A stretch of DNA of 64,000 nt from Lyngbya sp. CCAP 1446/10 (GCF_026130175.1 NZ_JAIGNI010000029.1:4200-68199), one strand, 5' to 3'. Shown: positions 1-10,186, counted from the stretch's first letter. Notes: generated by a model from the letters alone, not told the origin. Made by a program: numbers and translations.

Positions 1-2
1 CA

Positions 3-3000
3 AACAGCAGCGCGCCGGTGCCGGGATTGGGAGCAAGTGACGATGGGTCTATCGCCTCTTACACCATCAACACCCTGCCACCAGCAGCCCAAGGAGTCCT
101 ATTTTTAGGAGATCCAGCCAACGGCGGAGTAGCCGTGACACCAGGTCAAGTTTTGACACCGGCACAAATAGGACAACTATTTTTCCAATCTACCGGCGAC
201 TTTAGCGGAGCCACATTCAACTACAGCGCCACAGATAACCTCGGCGCAGTTAGTCCCCTAGCTAACGCTACTCTCGGTTTAACAGGAGCGACTCCCAACC
301 AACCGCCAGAAGCCGACAATACTAACCTCACGGTAGGGCCAAACAGCAGCGCGCCGGTGCCGGGATTGGGAGCAAGTGACGATGGGTCTATCGCCTCTTA
401 CACCATCAACACCCTGCCCCCATCCGCCCAAGGAATCCTGTTTTTAGGAGATCCAGCCAACGGCGGAGTAGCCGTGACACCAGGTCAAGTTTTGACACCG
501 GCACAAATAGGACAACTATTTTTCCAATCGACAGGCAGCTTTACCGGTGCCAATTTTACCTACAGCGCCACCGACAACCTCGGCGCAGTTAGTCCCCCAG
601 CTAACGCGAATCTCGGTTTAACAGGATCGACCCCCACACCGACTCCAGCACCAGTACCAACACCCACTCCCACACCATTACCAATACCGACTCCAGCACC
701 AACTCCCACACCAACTCCCACACCGACTCCCAACCAACCGCCAGCAGCCAACAATACTAACCTCACCCTAGACCCCAACAGCACCGCGCGGGTGCCGGGA
801 TTGGGAAAAAGTGACGATGGGTCTATCGCCTCTTACACCATCAACACCCTGCCCCCATCCGCCCAAGGAATCCTGTTTTTAGGAGATCCAGCCAACGGCG
901 GAGTAGCCGTGACACCAGGTCAAGTTTTGACTCCGGCACAGCTAGGACAACTATTTTTCCAATCCACAGGCGACTTTACCGGCGCCAATTTCAGCTACAG
1001 CGCCACAGATAACAACGGCGCTACCAGTCCCCTGGCTACCGCTACTCTCGGTTCAACAGCATCAACTCCCACACCAAATCCCCTAAACTTACCGCCAGTA
1101 ACCAACAATGCTAACTTCACGGTAGACCCCAACAGCAGCGCGCGGGTGCCGGGATTGGGAGGAAGTGACCCCGATGGGTCGATCGCCTCTTACACGATCA
1201 ACACCCTGCCCCCATCCGCCCAAGGAATCCTGTTTTTAGGAGATCCAGCCAACGGTGGCGTAGCGGTGACACCCGGACAAGTCCTGACTCCGGCACAGAT
1301 TCAGCAACTATTTTTCAAATCCACAGGCGACTTTACCGGCGCAAATTTCAGCTACAGCGCCACAGATAACAGCGGCGCTACCAGCCCCGCCACTGCTACA
1401 GTTGCCGCTATCTCCCCGACTTCCAACCAACCGCCATCGATTAACAATGTTAACTTCACGGTTCCGACTAACGGCATCGTGCAGGTGTTGGGATTGGGAG
1501 GAAGTGACCCCGATGGGTCGATCGTCTCTTACACCATCACCAGCGTCCCCCCAGCCAACCAAGGAGTCCTGTTCTTATCAGATCCAGTCAACGGCGACGT
1601 ACCCGTGACAGCAGGTCAAGTCCTGACTCCGGCACAAATAGGACAACTATTTTTCAAATCCACAGGCGACTTTAACGGAGCAACTTTCAGCTACACCGCC
1701 ACGGACAACCTCGGCAAAGTCAGCCCCGCTAGCGCTAATGTTGCTGCTATCTTGAGGCCGGTTGGGACTGTTCCCCCACTCACACCTACACCCACACCAA
1801 CGCCCGCGCCCGGTATCTCAAATCCGATCGCCGAACCAGATACCGACTGTCTGTGTCAGCCCATTCCTGAAAAACCGGGAATTAACTTTGCACCGCCACA
1901 GCAACCGCCCGCAGTGAGATTTGTCCGACCGATTTCGCAACTTGGAGAGGGACAAACCACCAAAGGAACCAATGGCGATGACTTGATCGCAGACACCAAA
2001 GGCAACCAAAAAATCCTCGGTTTGCAAGGCAATGACCTGCTTTTAGGTCAAAATGGCGCTGATGAAATTCACGGCGACGAAGGCAATGACACGATTTTTG
2101 CGGATACTGACACCGATATTGCCTATGGCGGCGATGGCAACGATATCATCCATGCTGGCAAACAGAACGACTGGATTTCAGGAGACTTAGGCTCTGACAC
2201 CCTGTTTGGAGATGAAGGTGCCGATACGATTTTGGGAGACAACGGCAACGATAACTCCGCTAGCGCTGACGACAATGGCGATTTGATCTTCGGATGCGCT
2301 GGCAATGACATCATTAACGGTAACGAGGGAAACGATACTATCCATGCCGGAAAAGATAACGATATTGCCGTAGGAGGCAAAGACAATGACCTCATCTGGG
2401 GCGAACTCGGCTCGGATACGTTGATTGGTGGCACCGGCGAGGACTCCTTGTTCGGCGGCACCAACAACAAAAGGATCGTTGACTTCCAAGGACGCGACTT
2501 GCTCTACGGAGGCTTCGGTAACGACTTCCTCAGCGGCCAAGAAGGCGACGATACGCTGGTTGCAGGCAAAGATAACGATCGCGCTTACGGAGGCAAAGGC
2601 AATGACCTGATCTACGGTCAATTAGGCTCAGATACCCTCTACGGCGGCGAAGGAGCCGATACTCTGCTCGGCGACAGCGGCAGTTCCCAGTCAATCGGGG
2701 ATACCGGCGAACAAGACTTAATCTTTGGTGATACCGGCAACGACATTATCGGCGGCGGCAACGGTAATGATACCGTCCAAGCTGGCAAAGGCAACGATGG
2801 CGTTTGGGGCGGCAAAGATAATGACTTGATTTGGGGCGAACTCGGTTCTGATACCCTTGTCGGCGACAGCGGCGATGACACCATGTACGGCGGCGCTCGC
2901 AGTCGAGCTCAAGATGTCAACGGCCAGGACTGGCTCTTTGGTGGTGATGGTGCTGATGCGCTGTTCGGCGATGAAGCTGACGATACCATCAGTGGCGGTG

Positions 3001-3611
3001 AAGGCAACGACAAAATTTACGGCGGCAAAAATAATGACCTCGTACACGGAGATCTCGGCAACGACTTGATTTACGGCGGTGACGGTAGTGATGAACTCTG
3101 CGGTGGCGAGGGCAACGATACCATAAGCGGCGATCGCTCCGATAACCGGGGTTTCGCGGTGGGCGCAAACGACCAGCAAGACTGCATCAACGGCGGTGAC
3201 GGCGATGACTTGCTCTACGGCAATGAAGGGCAAGATAACATCAACGGAGATGCTGGCAACGACACCCTCTACGGAGGTAAAGATAGCGACATTCTCAACG
3301 GCGGTGCTGGCGATGACTGGCTGTTTGGTGGCGCAGGCGAGGATACTTTAATTGGAGGGCTTGGGAGCGATCAATTTGTGTTGGGTGCTGACGGTGGCAT
3401 CGATACTGTGATTAACTTCGAGGTAGGCGTCGATAAGTTTGTTTTGACTGGCGGCGTGAGTTTCCAGCAGTTACAATTTAGCGCCACTCCTGACGGTACG
3501 TTGCTGCGAGTCGCAGGAAGTGGTCAGGTTTTAGCGAATCTGGTGGGGGTTAATGGGGCGATCGGCTCCTTGGATTTCCTATCATCAAATCTCTTCCGTT
3601 CTGAGGGTTAG
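3..3611 (+). CDS. Large secreted RTX protein with cadherin/Ig-like repeats, 5' truncated by the window edge
   Basis: The reading frame is open at the left edge, so the N-terminus is missing; the GTG at 18 lies inside a repeat and is not the start. About 570 residues consist of five copies (the first partial) of a roughly 95-residue extracellular module containing VPGLG.SD(P)DGSI and [10 protein letters not shown]. They are separated by PTPTP linkers and resemble cadherin/Ig-like tandem domains. A Cys/Pro-rich spacer follows, then about 480 residues of RTX nonapeptides (GGxGxDxLx type, e.g. GGEGNDTI), which bind calcium. The C-terminal block [20 protein letters not shown] is the usual end of hemolysin-type repeats. 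Such proteins normally leave the cell through type I secretion using an uncleaved C-terminal signal. The role is probably surface or matrix adhesion (inference). The first two repeats are nearly identical at DNA level. Confidence 0.85.
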   Translation, partial: NSSAPVPGLGASDDGSIASYTINTLPPAAQGVLFLGDPANGGVAVTPGQVLTPAQIGQLFFQSTGDFSGATFNYSATDNLGAVSPLANATLGLTGATPNQPPEADNTNLTVGPNSSAPVPGLGASDDGSIASYTINTLPPSAQGILFLGDPANGGVAVTPGQVLTPAQIGQLFFQSTGSFTGANFTYSATDNLGAVSPPANANLGLTGSTPTPTPAPVPTPTPTPLPIPTPAPTPTPTPTPTPNQPPAANNTNLTLDPNSTARVPGLGKSDDGSIASYTINTLPPSAQGILFLGDPANGGVAVTPGQVLTPAQLGQLFFQSTGDFTGANFSYSATDNNGATSPLATATLGSTASTPTPNPLNLPPVTNNANFTVDPNSSARVPGLGGSDPDGSIASYTINTLPPSAQGILFLGDPANGGVAVTPGQVLTPAQIQQLFFKSTGDFTGANFSYSATDNSGATSPATATVAAISPTSNQPPSINNVNFTVPTNGIVQVLGLGGSDPDGSIVSYTITSVPPANQGVLFLSDPVNGDVPVTAGQVLTPAQIGQLFFKSTGDFNGATFSYTATDNLGKVSPASANVAAILRPVGTVPPLTPTPTPTPAPGISNPIAEPDTDCLCQPIPEKPGINFAPPQQPPAVRFVRPISQLGEGQTTKGTNGDDLIADTKGNQKILGLQGNDLLLGQNGADEIHGDEGNDTIFADTDTDIAYGGDGNDIIHAGKQNDWISGDLGSDTLFGDEGADTILGDNGNDNSASADDNGDLIFGCAGNDIINGNEGNDTIHAGKDNDIAVGGKDNDLIWGELGSDTLIGGTGEDSLFGGTNNKRIVDFQGRDLLYGGFGNDFLSGQEGDDTLVAGKDNDRAYGGKGNDLIYGQLGSDTLYGGEGADTLLGDSGSSQSIGDTGEQDLIFGDTGNDIIGGGNGNDTVQAGKGNDGVWGGKDNDLIWGELGSDTLVGDSGDDTMYGGARSRAQDVNGQDWLFGGDGADALFGDEADDTISGGEGNDKIYGGKNNDLVHGDLGNDLIYGGDGSDELCGGEGNDTISGDRSDNRGFAVGANDQQDCINGGDGDDLLYGNEGQDNINGDAGNDTLYGGKDSDILNGGAGDDWLFGGAGEDTLIGGLGSDQFVLGADGGIDTVINFEVGVDKFVLTGGVSFQQLQFSATPDGTLLRVAGSGQVLANLVGVNGAIGSLDFLSSNLFRSEG

Positions 3612-3644
3612 AATTGGCGGCGAAAGTCCGCTATTCTCATAACA

Positions 3645-3679
3645 AAACGCCACAGAAGTTGCAAGCTGCTGTGGCGTTT
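3645..3679 (+). terminator. Probable rho-independent terminator of the RTX gene
   Basis: Inverted repeat AAACGCCACAG / CTGTGGCGTTT, 11 bp arms, starting 33 bp after the RTX stop codon. The right arm ends in TTT followed by CCATCATTTTC, a weak T-rich tail. Confidence 0.6.
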
Positions 3680-3711
3680 CCATCATTTTCAATACTCGTC
3701 TAAAACTCGAC

Positions 3712-3993
3712 TTGAAGTACATAAATTGGGAGCATCTCATTAGTGAAAAAAGCATTTTTTATTATAGTGCGATCGGGACGCTGGCGAGTCTTGCACCGAT
3801 CGCACTATTAAATGCAAGGTTGTCCCTTGGATGTCTTTGGTTGGTGTTCACGCGAGACTGCTATCCTAAAATTACAGCTTGGTGCGATCCACTGCTTGCC
3901 CGTCCCTCTTGGCAGCAAACGCAAGTAACGGAGGCAGACATGGCAGCTTTTGCAGCTCGGAGACAAAGTTTTTTGGCACAATCTGAAGTCTAA
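3712..3993 (+). CDS. Hypothetical small protein (doubtful)
   Basis: 93-residue frame with a TTG start and no clear ribosome binding site. It has one hydrophobic segment (about residues 18-45) and an Ala/Gln-rich tail. Its stop codon overlaps the ATG of the next gene (TAATG), which suggests translational coupling and is the main support. Against it, a HIP1-containing inverted repeat lies inside the frame (3764-3808), as in non-coding DNA. No family recognised. Confidence 0.3.
   Translation: MKYINWEHLISEKSIFYYSAIGTLASLAPIALLNARLSLGCLWLVFTRDCYPKITAWCDPLLARPSWQQTQVTEADMAAFAARRQSFLAQSEV
3764..3808. repeat. Inverted repeat with HIP1-type arms
   Basis: Arms ATAGTGCGATCGG and CCGATCGCACTAT (13 bp, perfect) around a 19 bp spacer, preceded by a T-rich run. 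It could be a second terminator downstream of the RTX gene or a repeat inside the doubtful small ORF. Confidence 0.6.
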
Positions 3994-4421
3994 TGAATAA
4001 ATTAACTCTGGTGCGATCGCTCTTTTTCCTAGCTGTGTTCGCCTGCATCCAACTTCCCGTCGCAGCACTTACACAGCCGGCAAGTCGATCGGGCTATGAA
4101 ACAATTAACCCCAAACAGTTCATTGCCGATCGCAAAATCACCGTCTCCAACCCCAAAGATATCGCTGCCAAACTCTTTATTCTCGATCGAGAATCTGAAG
4201 GCAGAAAAAGCGACCAAATTTCAGTTGAATATCCCACGCGAGACACCGCCGTAATTGTCCAAACTGTCATCGGTTTAGCTGACGATTCTGTTGCCGGAAT
4301 GCGGCACCGCATCGAGCTCAGACTCAGGCAAAATAAATGGGAAATTGTCTGGATTGGCCGACAATCTCAGTGTCAACCAAATCGCGGACACCAAAATTGG
4401 GCAAGCGGGCGCTGTCTGTAG
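3993..4421 (+). CDS. Exported hypothetical protein
   Basis: 142 residues. The N-terminus MNKLTLVRSLFFLAVFACIQ has a basic start and hydrophobic core, giving a signal peptide with likely cleavage near PVAALTQ. The mature part is a small mixed alpha/beta domain ending IELRLRQNKWEIVWIGRQS, with two cysteines near the C-terminus (residues about 127 and 141), so it is probably periplasmic or cell-surface. The ATG overlaps the stop of the preceding small frame. The RQNKWEIVWIG end resembles small secreted cyanobacterial proteins of unknown function; no named family is claimed. Confidence 0.65.
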   Translation: MNKLTLVRSLFFLAVFACIQLPVAALTQPASRSGYETINPKQFIADRKITVSNPKDIAAKLFILDRESEGRKSDQISVEYPTRDTAVIVQTVIGLADDSVAGMRHRIELRLRQNKWEIVWIGRQSQCQPNRGHQNWASGRCL

Positions 4422-4643
4422 AAAGGTCGATCGGCTTTTTGCTTATTACCCATCAGCGCCTAGAAACCCGCACCGCAAAAGTTTGATGGTTTCTGAATAA
4501 TCGCGATCGCCTGCACGATATCACCTGGGATGAATTGCCGATAATTAATTCGACCGAAATAGCCAAAGCACAGGGGATTTAAGCCCCCATCTTTAGGTGG
4601 ATTGTTTTTAGGCCGGGGATTTAAGCTCCAGCCTAAAAACTTC

Positions 4644-4679
4644 GCTGTCAACTGTCAACTGTCAACTGTCAACTGTTAA
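4644..4679. repeat. STRR heptamer tract (TCAACTG)n
   Basis: About five copies of the heptamer AACTGTC, directly before the 3' end of the convergent SH3b gene. Short tandem heptamers of this kind are typical of filamentous cyanobacterial genomes. Confidence 0.85.
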
Positions 4680-4687
4680 TCAGAAGT

Positions 4688-5644
4688 CTACTTGCACATG
4701 ATCAAGTTTCCAGCCGAGATGAATCCGGGTACAGGGGCTGAAATCTCAACCCAATTGCGGTCTTCTCCATTCTTGTCTTTCACTAACTGGAAATTCGGCA
4801 CTAGCGTTACTTGACCGTTAGCCGCTACGCCACCTTTAACAGCAGCAGTTTTTGAAGGCTCCGTGCGGATTGCTAGACCCTTCGGCGCTACGCGAGGTTC
4901 TACTTGGCGGCACAGACTGACAGGGCCCGTTGCAGGTGCAGGTGCAGGTGCTGGTGTCGGTGCAGGTGCTGGTGTCGGTGCAGGTGCTGGTGCTGGTGTC
5001 GGTGCTGGTGTCGGTGCTGGTGTCGGTGCGGGCGCAGGACTTGGACTGGGTGTCGGTGCCGGTGCTGGTGTCGGTGCAGGACTTGGACTGGGTGTCGGTG
5101 CTGGTGCTGGTGCTGGCGCTGGCGCTGGTGCTGGCGCTGGCGCTGGCGCTGGTGCTGGTGCTGGTGCTGGCGCTGGTGCTGGCGCCGGTGCTGGTGCTGG
5201 TGCTGGTGCTGGCGCTGGAGTTGCGCTTGCTGTTGTGCACGAAACTAAATTACTTTCGTCTTTGGGATATCCGCTAGCCACATACCCTTTGACGGGAGCG
5301 GTAATTTGAATCCAGAGGCGGCCGTCGGAGGCTTTAACAGAAGTAGCGCCTTGGAACAGCGTTACCTTAGTATTCATTGCTACACCGCCAACTCTCGGAG
5401 ATTTGGGGTCTGGGTTCTGGCGAACGGTCAAACCTTCTTTGGGAGTGACTTTGCGACAAAGGGTGTCAGCTTGGGCTATTTGAAAGGTGGCGCTGTTTTC
5501 AAAGGAAATATTTTCAGCATCCTGACTGGTAGTGGATGTTGGTAGGGCGGCAATACCGATCGCCTGAGCCTGCAAACTTCCGGCTACGATCGCGATCGCG
5601 CCCAGGAATGCAGCGGGTTTGTTCCAGCAATTCAAATTTTTCAT
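4688..5644 (-). CDS. Secreted protein with two SH3b-like domains joined by a Pro-Ala linker
   Basis: 318 residues. A signal peptide (hydrophobic core AAFLGAIAIVAGSLQAQA) points to export. The first SH3b-like domain (about residues 60-135) and the second (about 245-318) share the pattern LCR.V..GL.(V/I)R..P......GGVA, and each begins and ends with a cysteine, so each may hold one disulfide. Between them lie about 105 residues of PAPAPA/PTPSPS linker. SH3b domains commonly bind cell-wall peptides, so a periplasmic or wall-associated role is inferred. The start is supported by AGGAG 8 nt upstream of the ATG. The opposite strand of the GC-rich linker gives long spurious frames. Confidence 0.8.
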   Translation of the reverse strand: MKNLNCWNKPAAFLGAIAIVAGSLQAQAIGIAALPTSTTSQDAENISFENSATFQIAQADTLCRKVTPKEGLTVRQNPDPKSPRVGGVAMNTKVTLFQGATSVKASDGRLWIQITAPVKGYVASGYPKDESNLVSCTTASATPAPAPAPAPAPAPAPAPAPAPAPAPAPAPAPAPAPAPAPAPTPSPSPAPTPAPAPTPSPSPAPAPTPAPTPAPTPAPAPAPTPAPAPTPAPAPAPATGPVSLCRQVEPRVAPKGLAIRTEPSKTAAVKGGVAANGQVTLVPNFQLVKDKNGEDRNWVEISAPVPGFISAGNLIMCK

Positions 5645-6239
5645 CCGTTCAACTCCTCACTTAACCACAATCATTATCTTAATTGCAGGCCAATATAGCA
5701 AAAAATAGATTTCTATTCCATACCCACGTTCACATAACATTTTTATGGGGATAAGTCAATTTTGATTTATATAGCTTAATATTTGGTGAGTTAAGCAAGG
5801 ACAAATTAAGCTGCTACGCCGATCGATGGCTCGTTATGGCAGGGCAGGGGAGACTGAGAGTGGGAGAGAGTGGGAAAGTCAACAGTCAACAGTTTAAATG
5901 CGTCACCTGCGATCGCACCTTACTTAAAATTACCGCGAAAAATAGACAGTGGCAGCAAGTGGAAGAACGCCCAGATTCATCTGTAAAGTCAATTCTTGCA
6001 TCTAAATTATCAAAATTTACTGATTTTAGTTTATCCTTCCAGAGAGCGGCTTTGGAGTCAATTTTTAGATCTAAAATCTCTAGTCTAAAATCTCAAATTG
6101 ACTCAGTTTTTTTGCTTCAATCTATCAAAAGACTGATTTTTTATAAGAAGTCGTCGCCGGATAACCTCTATCTGGAGAATGGTTTAACCGATCGCCCAAA
6201 TCGAGTAAAAATAGAATGTCATATCTGATTTTGTATTCT
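5645..6239. other. Intergenic region without a supported gene
   Basis: Divergent spacer of about 600 bp between the SH3b gene and the next plus-strand gene. It must hold promoters for both. It contains AT-rich sequence and partial STRR-like TCTAAAATCT units near 6065-6095. A 130-codon frame crosses it but has low-complexity composition and overlaps the real downstream start, so it is not called. Confidence 0.5.
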
Positions 6240-6683
6240 ATGAAACTGAATTATTTTATCAAACGGATTTCGACCGTCGGGCGCTATCTAGCTGCAACTG
6301 TGCTTTGCGTGTCAGCGATGGCATTTGTTTGGCAGAGTTCGTTGTTCTCGAACACCGCAGCAATGGCCTCTCCTGCTGTAAGCTCGATCGCAGCAGCAGA
6401 TTTGGGCGATCAAGTTCAAAACAAAGCGAGCACAGATGCTGGAAGAGCCAAGAACTTCATCCGAGATACAGAAGAGAAGGTGAAGGAAACAGCCAAGACA
6501 AATGCTGCTAAAGTCGATCGAGCATCAGAAGATGGTAGTTTGGCCGAGCGCAAAGCGAAGAAAGATGCCGCTACAATCGAGAAAAGAGCAGAGGAAGATT
6601 CTGCTCGCACTCAGAAAGCAGTAGATAACACCAAGAATGCTGTGGAGCGCGCTGTTGACAGCATCAAGGATGCTTTTAACTAG
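6240..6683 (+). CDS. Membrane-anchored or exported alpha-helical LEA-like protein
   Basis: 147 residues from the ATG at 6240 (MKLNYFIKRIS). An upstream in-frame ATG at 6216 would add only eight residues with no better ribosome site. A basic N-terminus is followed by one hydrophobic segment (YLAATVLCVSAMAFVW), then a possible signal-peptidase region (NTAAMASPA). The rest is very hydrophilic and rich in Ala, Lys, Glu and Asp with a repeated 'A..A/K' spacing (e.g. TEEKVKETAKTNAAKVDRAS). It should form amphipathic helices like late-embryogenesis-abundant or apolipoprotein-like stress proteins. Function is inferred from composition only. Confidence 0.7.
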   Translation: MKLNYFIKRISTVGRYLAATVLCVSAMAFVWQSSLFSNTAAMASPAVSSIAAADLGDQVQNKASTDAGRAKNFIRDTEEKVKETAKTNAAKVDRASEDGSLAERKAKKDAATIEKRAEEDSARTQKAVDNTKNAVERAVDSIKDAFN

Positions 6684-6726
6684 ACAATCAATCAGATCGT
6701 GTTGACTCTCCCCACCACTGTCAAAC

Positions 6727-6933
6727 AGGTTCCTAGTGAGGACTTTAGTCCTTCTTTTGAAAAATACTAAAGTCCTCACTAAAAACCAAAAGTATTAAAG
6801 GTTCGTAGTGAGGACTTTAGTCTTTCTTTTGGCAAATACTAAAGTCCTTACTAAAAACCAAAAGTATTAAAGGTTCGTAGTAAGGATTTTAGTCCTTCTT
6901 GTCCCAAATACTAAAATCCTCACTCAAAACCAA
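6727..6933. repeat. Three tandem ~72 bp units, each a hairpin
   Basis: Units begin with AGGTTC at 6727, 6799 and 6871. Each contains arms of the type TAGTGAGGACTTTAGT / ACTAAAGTCCTCACTA around a variable loop, then AAAACCAAAAGTATTAA. The third unit has changed C to T in the left arm and G to A in the right arm at the paired position. The array lies between two convergent genes and may end transcription from both sides. Confidence 0.85.
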
Positions 6934-7066
6934 TTCAATCGGGGTGATACTATTCGGACATGAGATCGTGTTTTTTCGCCCTTTTCTCATTCCTCGAAAC
7001 CAAAAGCATCGCTCTGCATTGACAGAAACCTCTATACCGAACCTCAAACCGATCGCAATCCATCAT

Positions 7067-8071
7067 TTAAAATTGCCGCAAAAAACGCAAATCGCTAGAA
7101 TAAACCCGGCGAATATCGTCAATTTCATAAAGTACCATTGCGAACCGCTCCACACCAAAACCAGCCGCAAATCCAGTATATTTTTCTGGATCTAAACCGA
7201 CTCCTTTAAGAACATTTGGATCTACCGCGCCGCAGCCCAAAACTTCCAGCCATTTGCCGTTCCACTGCAAATCAACTTCAGCAGAAGGTTCTGTAAACGG
7301 AAAGTAACTCGTGCGGAAACGAATTGGCAAATCTTGCCCGAACATTTGCCGCAAAAACTCTTTAATTGTGCCTTTCAAGTCAGTAAATGTCAGATTTTCA
7401 CCAATTGCTAAAAGTTCGATTTGGTGAAAAACTGCTGCGTGAGTAGCATCCACAGTATCGCGGCGGTAAACGCGGCCGGGAGAAACAATCCGAATCGGCG
7501 GTTTGTGCTGTTCCATGTAGCGAATTTGCACCGATGATGTCTGAGTCCTTAGCAAGTCGCCACCGGGCAGGTAAAATGTATCTTGCATATCCCGCGCCGG
7601 GTGGTCGGGCGGAGTATTTAGCGCCTCGAAGTTGTAATAATCTGTTTCCATTTCCGGGCCGTTGGCGACGGTGTAACCCAGCCCGACAAAGATATCGAGA
7701 GCGCGGTCTATGACGGCATTTAAGGGGTGAATTCGGCCTTGGGGACTGAAAATCCCCGGCATGGTGACATCGAGGGTTTCTGAGGCTAATTTGGCTTGAA
7801 TCTGGGCGGTTTGGAGGGCGGCGCGTTTGTCTTCTAAGTCGGCTTGGAGAGCTTCTTTTACAGTATTGGCGATCGCGCCTACTTTGGGCCGCTGATCGGC
7901 AGACAATTTGCCCATCATGCCTAAAATTTGAGAGAGTTGGCCTTTTTTGCCGAGGTAGCCGACGCGCAACTGTTCGAGTTGTTCGAGGGTATTCGCGGTG
8001 GCGATCGCACTTTTGGACTCGCTTGCGAGGGTTTCTAGTTGAGTTTCAATGTCGCTTAGTTGGACAGTCAT
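7067..8071 (-). CDS. pheS: Phenylalanyl-tRNA synthetase alpha subunit
   Basis: 334 residues, full length for bacterial PheS. The N-terminal about 85 residues form the tRNA-binding coiled coil (with [12 protein letters not shown]). The class II synthetase core follows: motif 2 region [34 protein letters not shown] and the C-terminal motif 3 [17 protein letters not shown]. With PheT it charges tRNA-Phe; no pheT lies nearby, which is usual in cyanobacteria. The ATG is preceded by almost no Shine-Dalgarno sequence because a heptamer repeat array ends four bases upstream. Confidence 0.97.
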   Translation of the reverse strand: MTVQLSDIETQLETLASESKSAIATANTLEQLEQLRVGYLGKKGQLSQILGMMGKLSADQRPKVGAIANTVKEALQADLEDKRAALQTAQIQAKLASETLDVTMPGIFSPQGRIHPLNAVIDRALDIFVGLGYTVANGPEMETDYYNFEALNTPPDHPARDMQDTFYLPGGDLLRTQTSSVQIRYMEQHKPPIRIVSPGRVYRRDTVDATHAAVFHQIELLAIGENLTFTDLKGTIKEFLRQMFGQDLPIRFRTSYFPFTEPSAEVDLQWNGKWLEVLGCGAVDPNVLKGVGLDPEKYTGFAAGFGVERFAMVLYEIDDIRRVYSSDLRFLRQF

Positions 8072-8074
8072 CTT

Positions 8075-8103
8075 GATTTTAGATTTTAGATTTTAGATTT
8101 TAG
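8075..8103. repeat. STRR heptamer tract (GATTTTA)4 abutting the pheS start
   Basis: Four copies of GATTTTA occupy the place of the pheS leader and ribosome binding site. A related shorter tract lies at about 8663-8687. Confidence 0.85.
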
Positions 8104-8115
8104 CTAGACAGACAG

Positions 8116-8640
8116 GAATCCCCACACTATACCACTTCGGTTAGTGTGGGATGAAAGACTTGCTGAAGATGAGGATTCCAGACGCCCTGAGCCTCCTACG
8201 CCGTAAGCGTTGAGCCGTGAGCGTGTGGATGAGGACATCAAAGCACAATAAGTTCTTTATTGTTTTTAAAAGAATCCCCCACTCTAAATAAGTATAGTGA
8301 GGGAATTATTCTTTGAACTAATTTAAGTTCAACTCCTTACGGAGTGGTTTTCTTCGTCAATGTTTGTCCAGGTTTTCATCAGCAACACTTTCCCCTTAAC
8401 TCCAGAGGTATGTTTAATTACTGACCGCAGTGTTCAGCGCTAGAAAACGGTTTACCAAACCTGTACGCTGAAGTGCCTATATATTCTGAACAAACGTAGC
8501 GACCAAGAGTTTAACGAGCCACTGAGACGGTGGGACACGCTCCCTAATTTCTTAAGAAGCCCACACGCTCGACGGTCTTCCGTTCAGTGTGTGGAGTTGT
8601 CACATTGATGGCAGTTTTGAGCCAAGCTGAGTTTAGCGCA
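8116..8640 (-). mobile_element. Probable relic of an IS200/IS605-type element (ends and structured RNA region, no transposase)
   Basis: The pheS-surE spacer of about 700 bp has no gene but holds ordered hairpins: CCCCACACTA / TAGTGTGGG at 8120-8150, an imperfect CCCCCACTCTA / TAGTGAGGG at 8276-8303, ACAATAA / TTATTGT plus T5 at 8245-8267, and CCACAC..ACGG / CCGT..GTGTGG at 8561-8594. On the minus strand the first two end in GGGGATTC. A hairpin of the same type sits at the breakpoint of the truncated cyclase at 27828. Imperfect subterminal hairpins without inverted ends are the hallmark of IS200/IS605. No TnpA or TnpB frame survives. This is inference from structure only. Confidence 0.35.
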
Positions 8641-8787
8641 ATTTTGGCTCGACAGTCTTGGAGATTTTAGATTGTAGATTTTAGATTTTCGGTAGTTACG
8701 GATAATTCGTAATAGGTAATTGGATGTTAGAGCGATCGCCCTACTTGAATCTAGTTTAAGATTATTCTCAGGCCTCTAAAAATTTCA

Positions 8788-9627
8788 ATGAAACTTTTAA
8801 TTAGCAACGACGATGGCATCTTTGCCCAAGGCATCCGTAGCCTCGCCAACGCTCTCGCCGCCGCAGGCCATGACGTGAGTGTAGTCTGTCCCGACAGAGA
8901 GCGCTCCGCTACGGGCCACGGCCTCACGCTACACCAACCCATCCGCGCCGAAATTGTCGAATCTGTTTTTGACCCCGCCGTCACAGCTTGGGCCTGTTCG
9001 GGCACTCCCGCCGACTGCGTGAAACTAGCTTTGTGGGCTTTACTTGACAAACCGCCGGATTTTGTGATTTCCGGCGTCAACCACGGGCCGAATTTAGGCA
9101 CGGACATCATCTGTTCGGGCACGGTTTCGGCGGCAATGGAAGGAATCATGGAAGGCATTCCCAGCATTGCTTTCAGCCTCGCCAGCTATACTTCCCAGGA
9201 ATTTGGGCCGGCGGTAGATTTCGCTGTCACCTTGCTGGGACAGTTGGAAAAACAGCCAATGCTGAAACCGATGCTGTTGAATGTCAACATACCAGCGGTT
9301 ACACAAGCAGAAATTACCGGAGTTGCGATCGCCCGTCAAGGCATTCGCCGCTATTTCGACATATTTCAAAAGCGCACCGATCCGCGCGGCAAAACTTATT
9401 ATTGGCTAGCTGGGGAATTGTTAGAAGATGTAGAAGAAACCCTAGATCTGGCCGTGCCGCATGATATTCCTACAGACGTACAGGCTATTCGCCACAACAA
9501 GATAACCGTTACTCCGCTGCAATACAATCTCACCTGCGCTCCCGACTTGCACTCGTTGCGGGATTGGCAATTTGAAGGTTTTCCCAAACAGTCAGCTCCG
9601 ATCGACCCGATTCGAGCGGTAAACTAG
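8788..9627 (+). CDS. surE: 5'/3'-nucleotidase SurE
   Basis: 279 residues, slightly longer than typical SurE (about 250). It opens with the diagnostic [10 protein letters not shown], whose Asp8-Asp9 bind the divalent metal. [17 protein letters not shown] and [20 protein letters not shown] follow, the Asn of SGVNHG being a further ligand. SurE removes phosphate from nucleoside 5'- and 3'-monophosphates and short polyphosphates in the cytoplasm and has been linked to stationary-phase survival. It stands alone, with a small zinc-ribbon gene about 90 bp downstream on the same strand. Confidence 0.95.
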   Translation: MKLLISNDDGIFAQGIRSLANALAAAGHDVSVVCPDRERSATGHGLTLHQPIRAEIVESVFDPAVTAWACSGTPADCVKLALWALLDKPPDFVISGVNHGPNLGTDIICSGTVSAAMEGIMEGIPSIAFSLASYTSQEFGPAVDFAVTLLGQLEKQPMLKPMLLNVNIPAVTQAEITGVAIARQGIRRYFDIFQKRTDPRGKTYYWLAGELLEDVEETLDLAVPHDIPTDVQAIRHNKITVTPLQYNLTCAPDLHSLRDWQFEGFPKQSAPIDPIRAVN

Positions 9628-9719
9628 GAATTAAGGAAAAGTGCCTATAAAGGTCTATGCCCCAGGCGTTAACGCAGGCTCTAAATTAGTTGTTGGTTTT
9701 TTACTCAAGAAAAACAGTT

Positions 9720-10118
9720 ATGAACGCTCCCACCTATAACACTCATTCTGTCACTTGCCCGATTTGCCATCGTTCCAGCGTCGTGGGCCCAGTCGGAATG
9801 GTCAGCGGACTATTCACCTGTCCCCACTGCCATTCTCATATGGTAATTAGCTGGAGTGGCCATTTTGTCCGCGATCCTTTTAGTCTCAAACAATTGACGG
9901 TAGGAAAGATGCTCAGGCGAGAGAGCAGGCCACTAGCTCGCCTTCAGCGGGACTTTGGGCTGGGTAAGCATTTTCCGCTGCTGGCAATTTTGGGAAGCGT
10001 GGTATTTTTGGGATGTGCGATCGCCGCTACAGAACAATCGCTGCCCCGACAGAATTCATTTCAAGGGTTTGTAGAGTGGGTCAACGGAACTGGCAATTCT
10101 CAAGATGTCTCGCGTTAA
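9720..10118 (+). CDS. Zinc-ribbon membrane protein of unknown function
   Basis: 132 residues from ATG 9720 (MNAPTYNTHSV). A frame extension to a TTG at 9690 is less likely. The N-terminus carries a CPIC and a CPHC pair (CPICHRSSVVG and FTCPHCHSH), forming a four-cysteine zinc ribbon. A basic middle region (KMLRRESRPLARLQRDF) precedes one transmembrane helix (FPLLAILGSVVFLGCAIAA), and a short tail follows. Predicted topology is zinc ribbon in the cytoplasm with a single anchor. No specific family or role recognised. Confidence 0.7.
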   Translation: MNAPTYNTHSVTCPICHRSSVVGPVGMVSGLFTCPHCHSHMVISWSGHFVRDPFSLKQLTVGKMLRRESRPLARLQRDFGLGKHFPLLAILGSVVFLGCAIAATEQSLPRQNSFQGFVEWVNGTGNSQDVSR

Positions 10119-10186
10119 CATTTCTCAACAGTGTGACAGATACTCCGTGCAAACATCTATTCCTTTAGATAGAAATAAGGATACAA

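Noticed and set aside
4863-5309. Plus-strand Gly-Ala frame of 148 codons
   Set aside because: It is the antisense of the Pro-Ala linker of the SH3b gene; composition is a by-product of the GC-rich repeat, and the minus-strand gene has signal peptide, domains and ribosome site.
5836-6228. 130-codon plus-strand frame
   Set aside because: Low-complexity, contains STRR-like units, no ribosome site and overlaps the real downstream gene.
8104-8787. tRNA or other stable RNA gene in the pheS-surE spacer
   Set aside because: Hairpins do not make a cloverleaf and no TTCRANY T-loop pattern was found.
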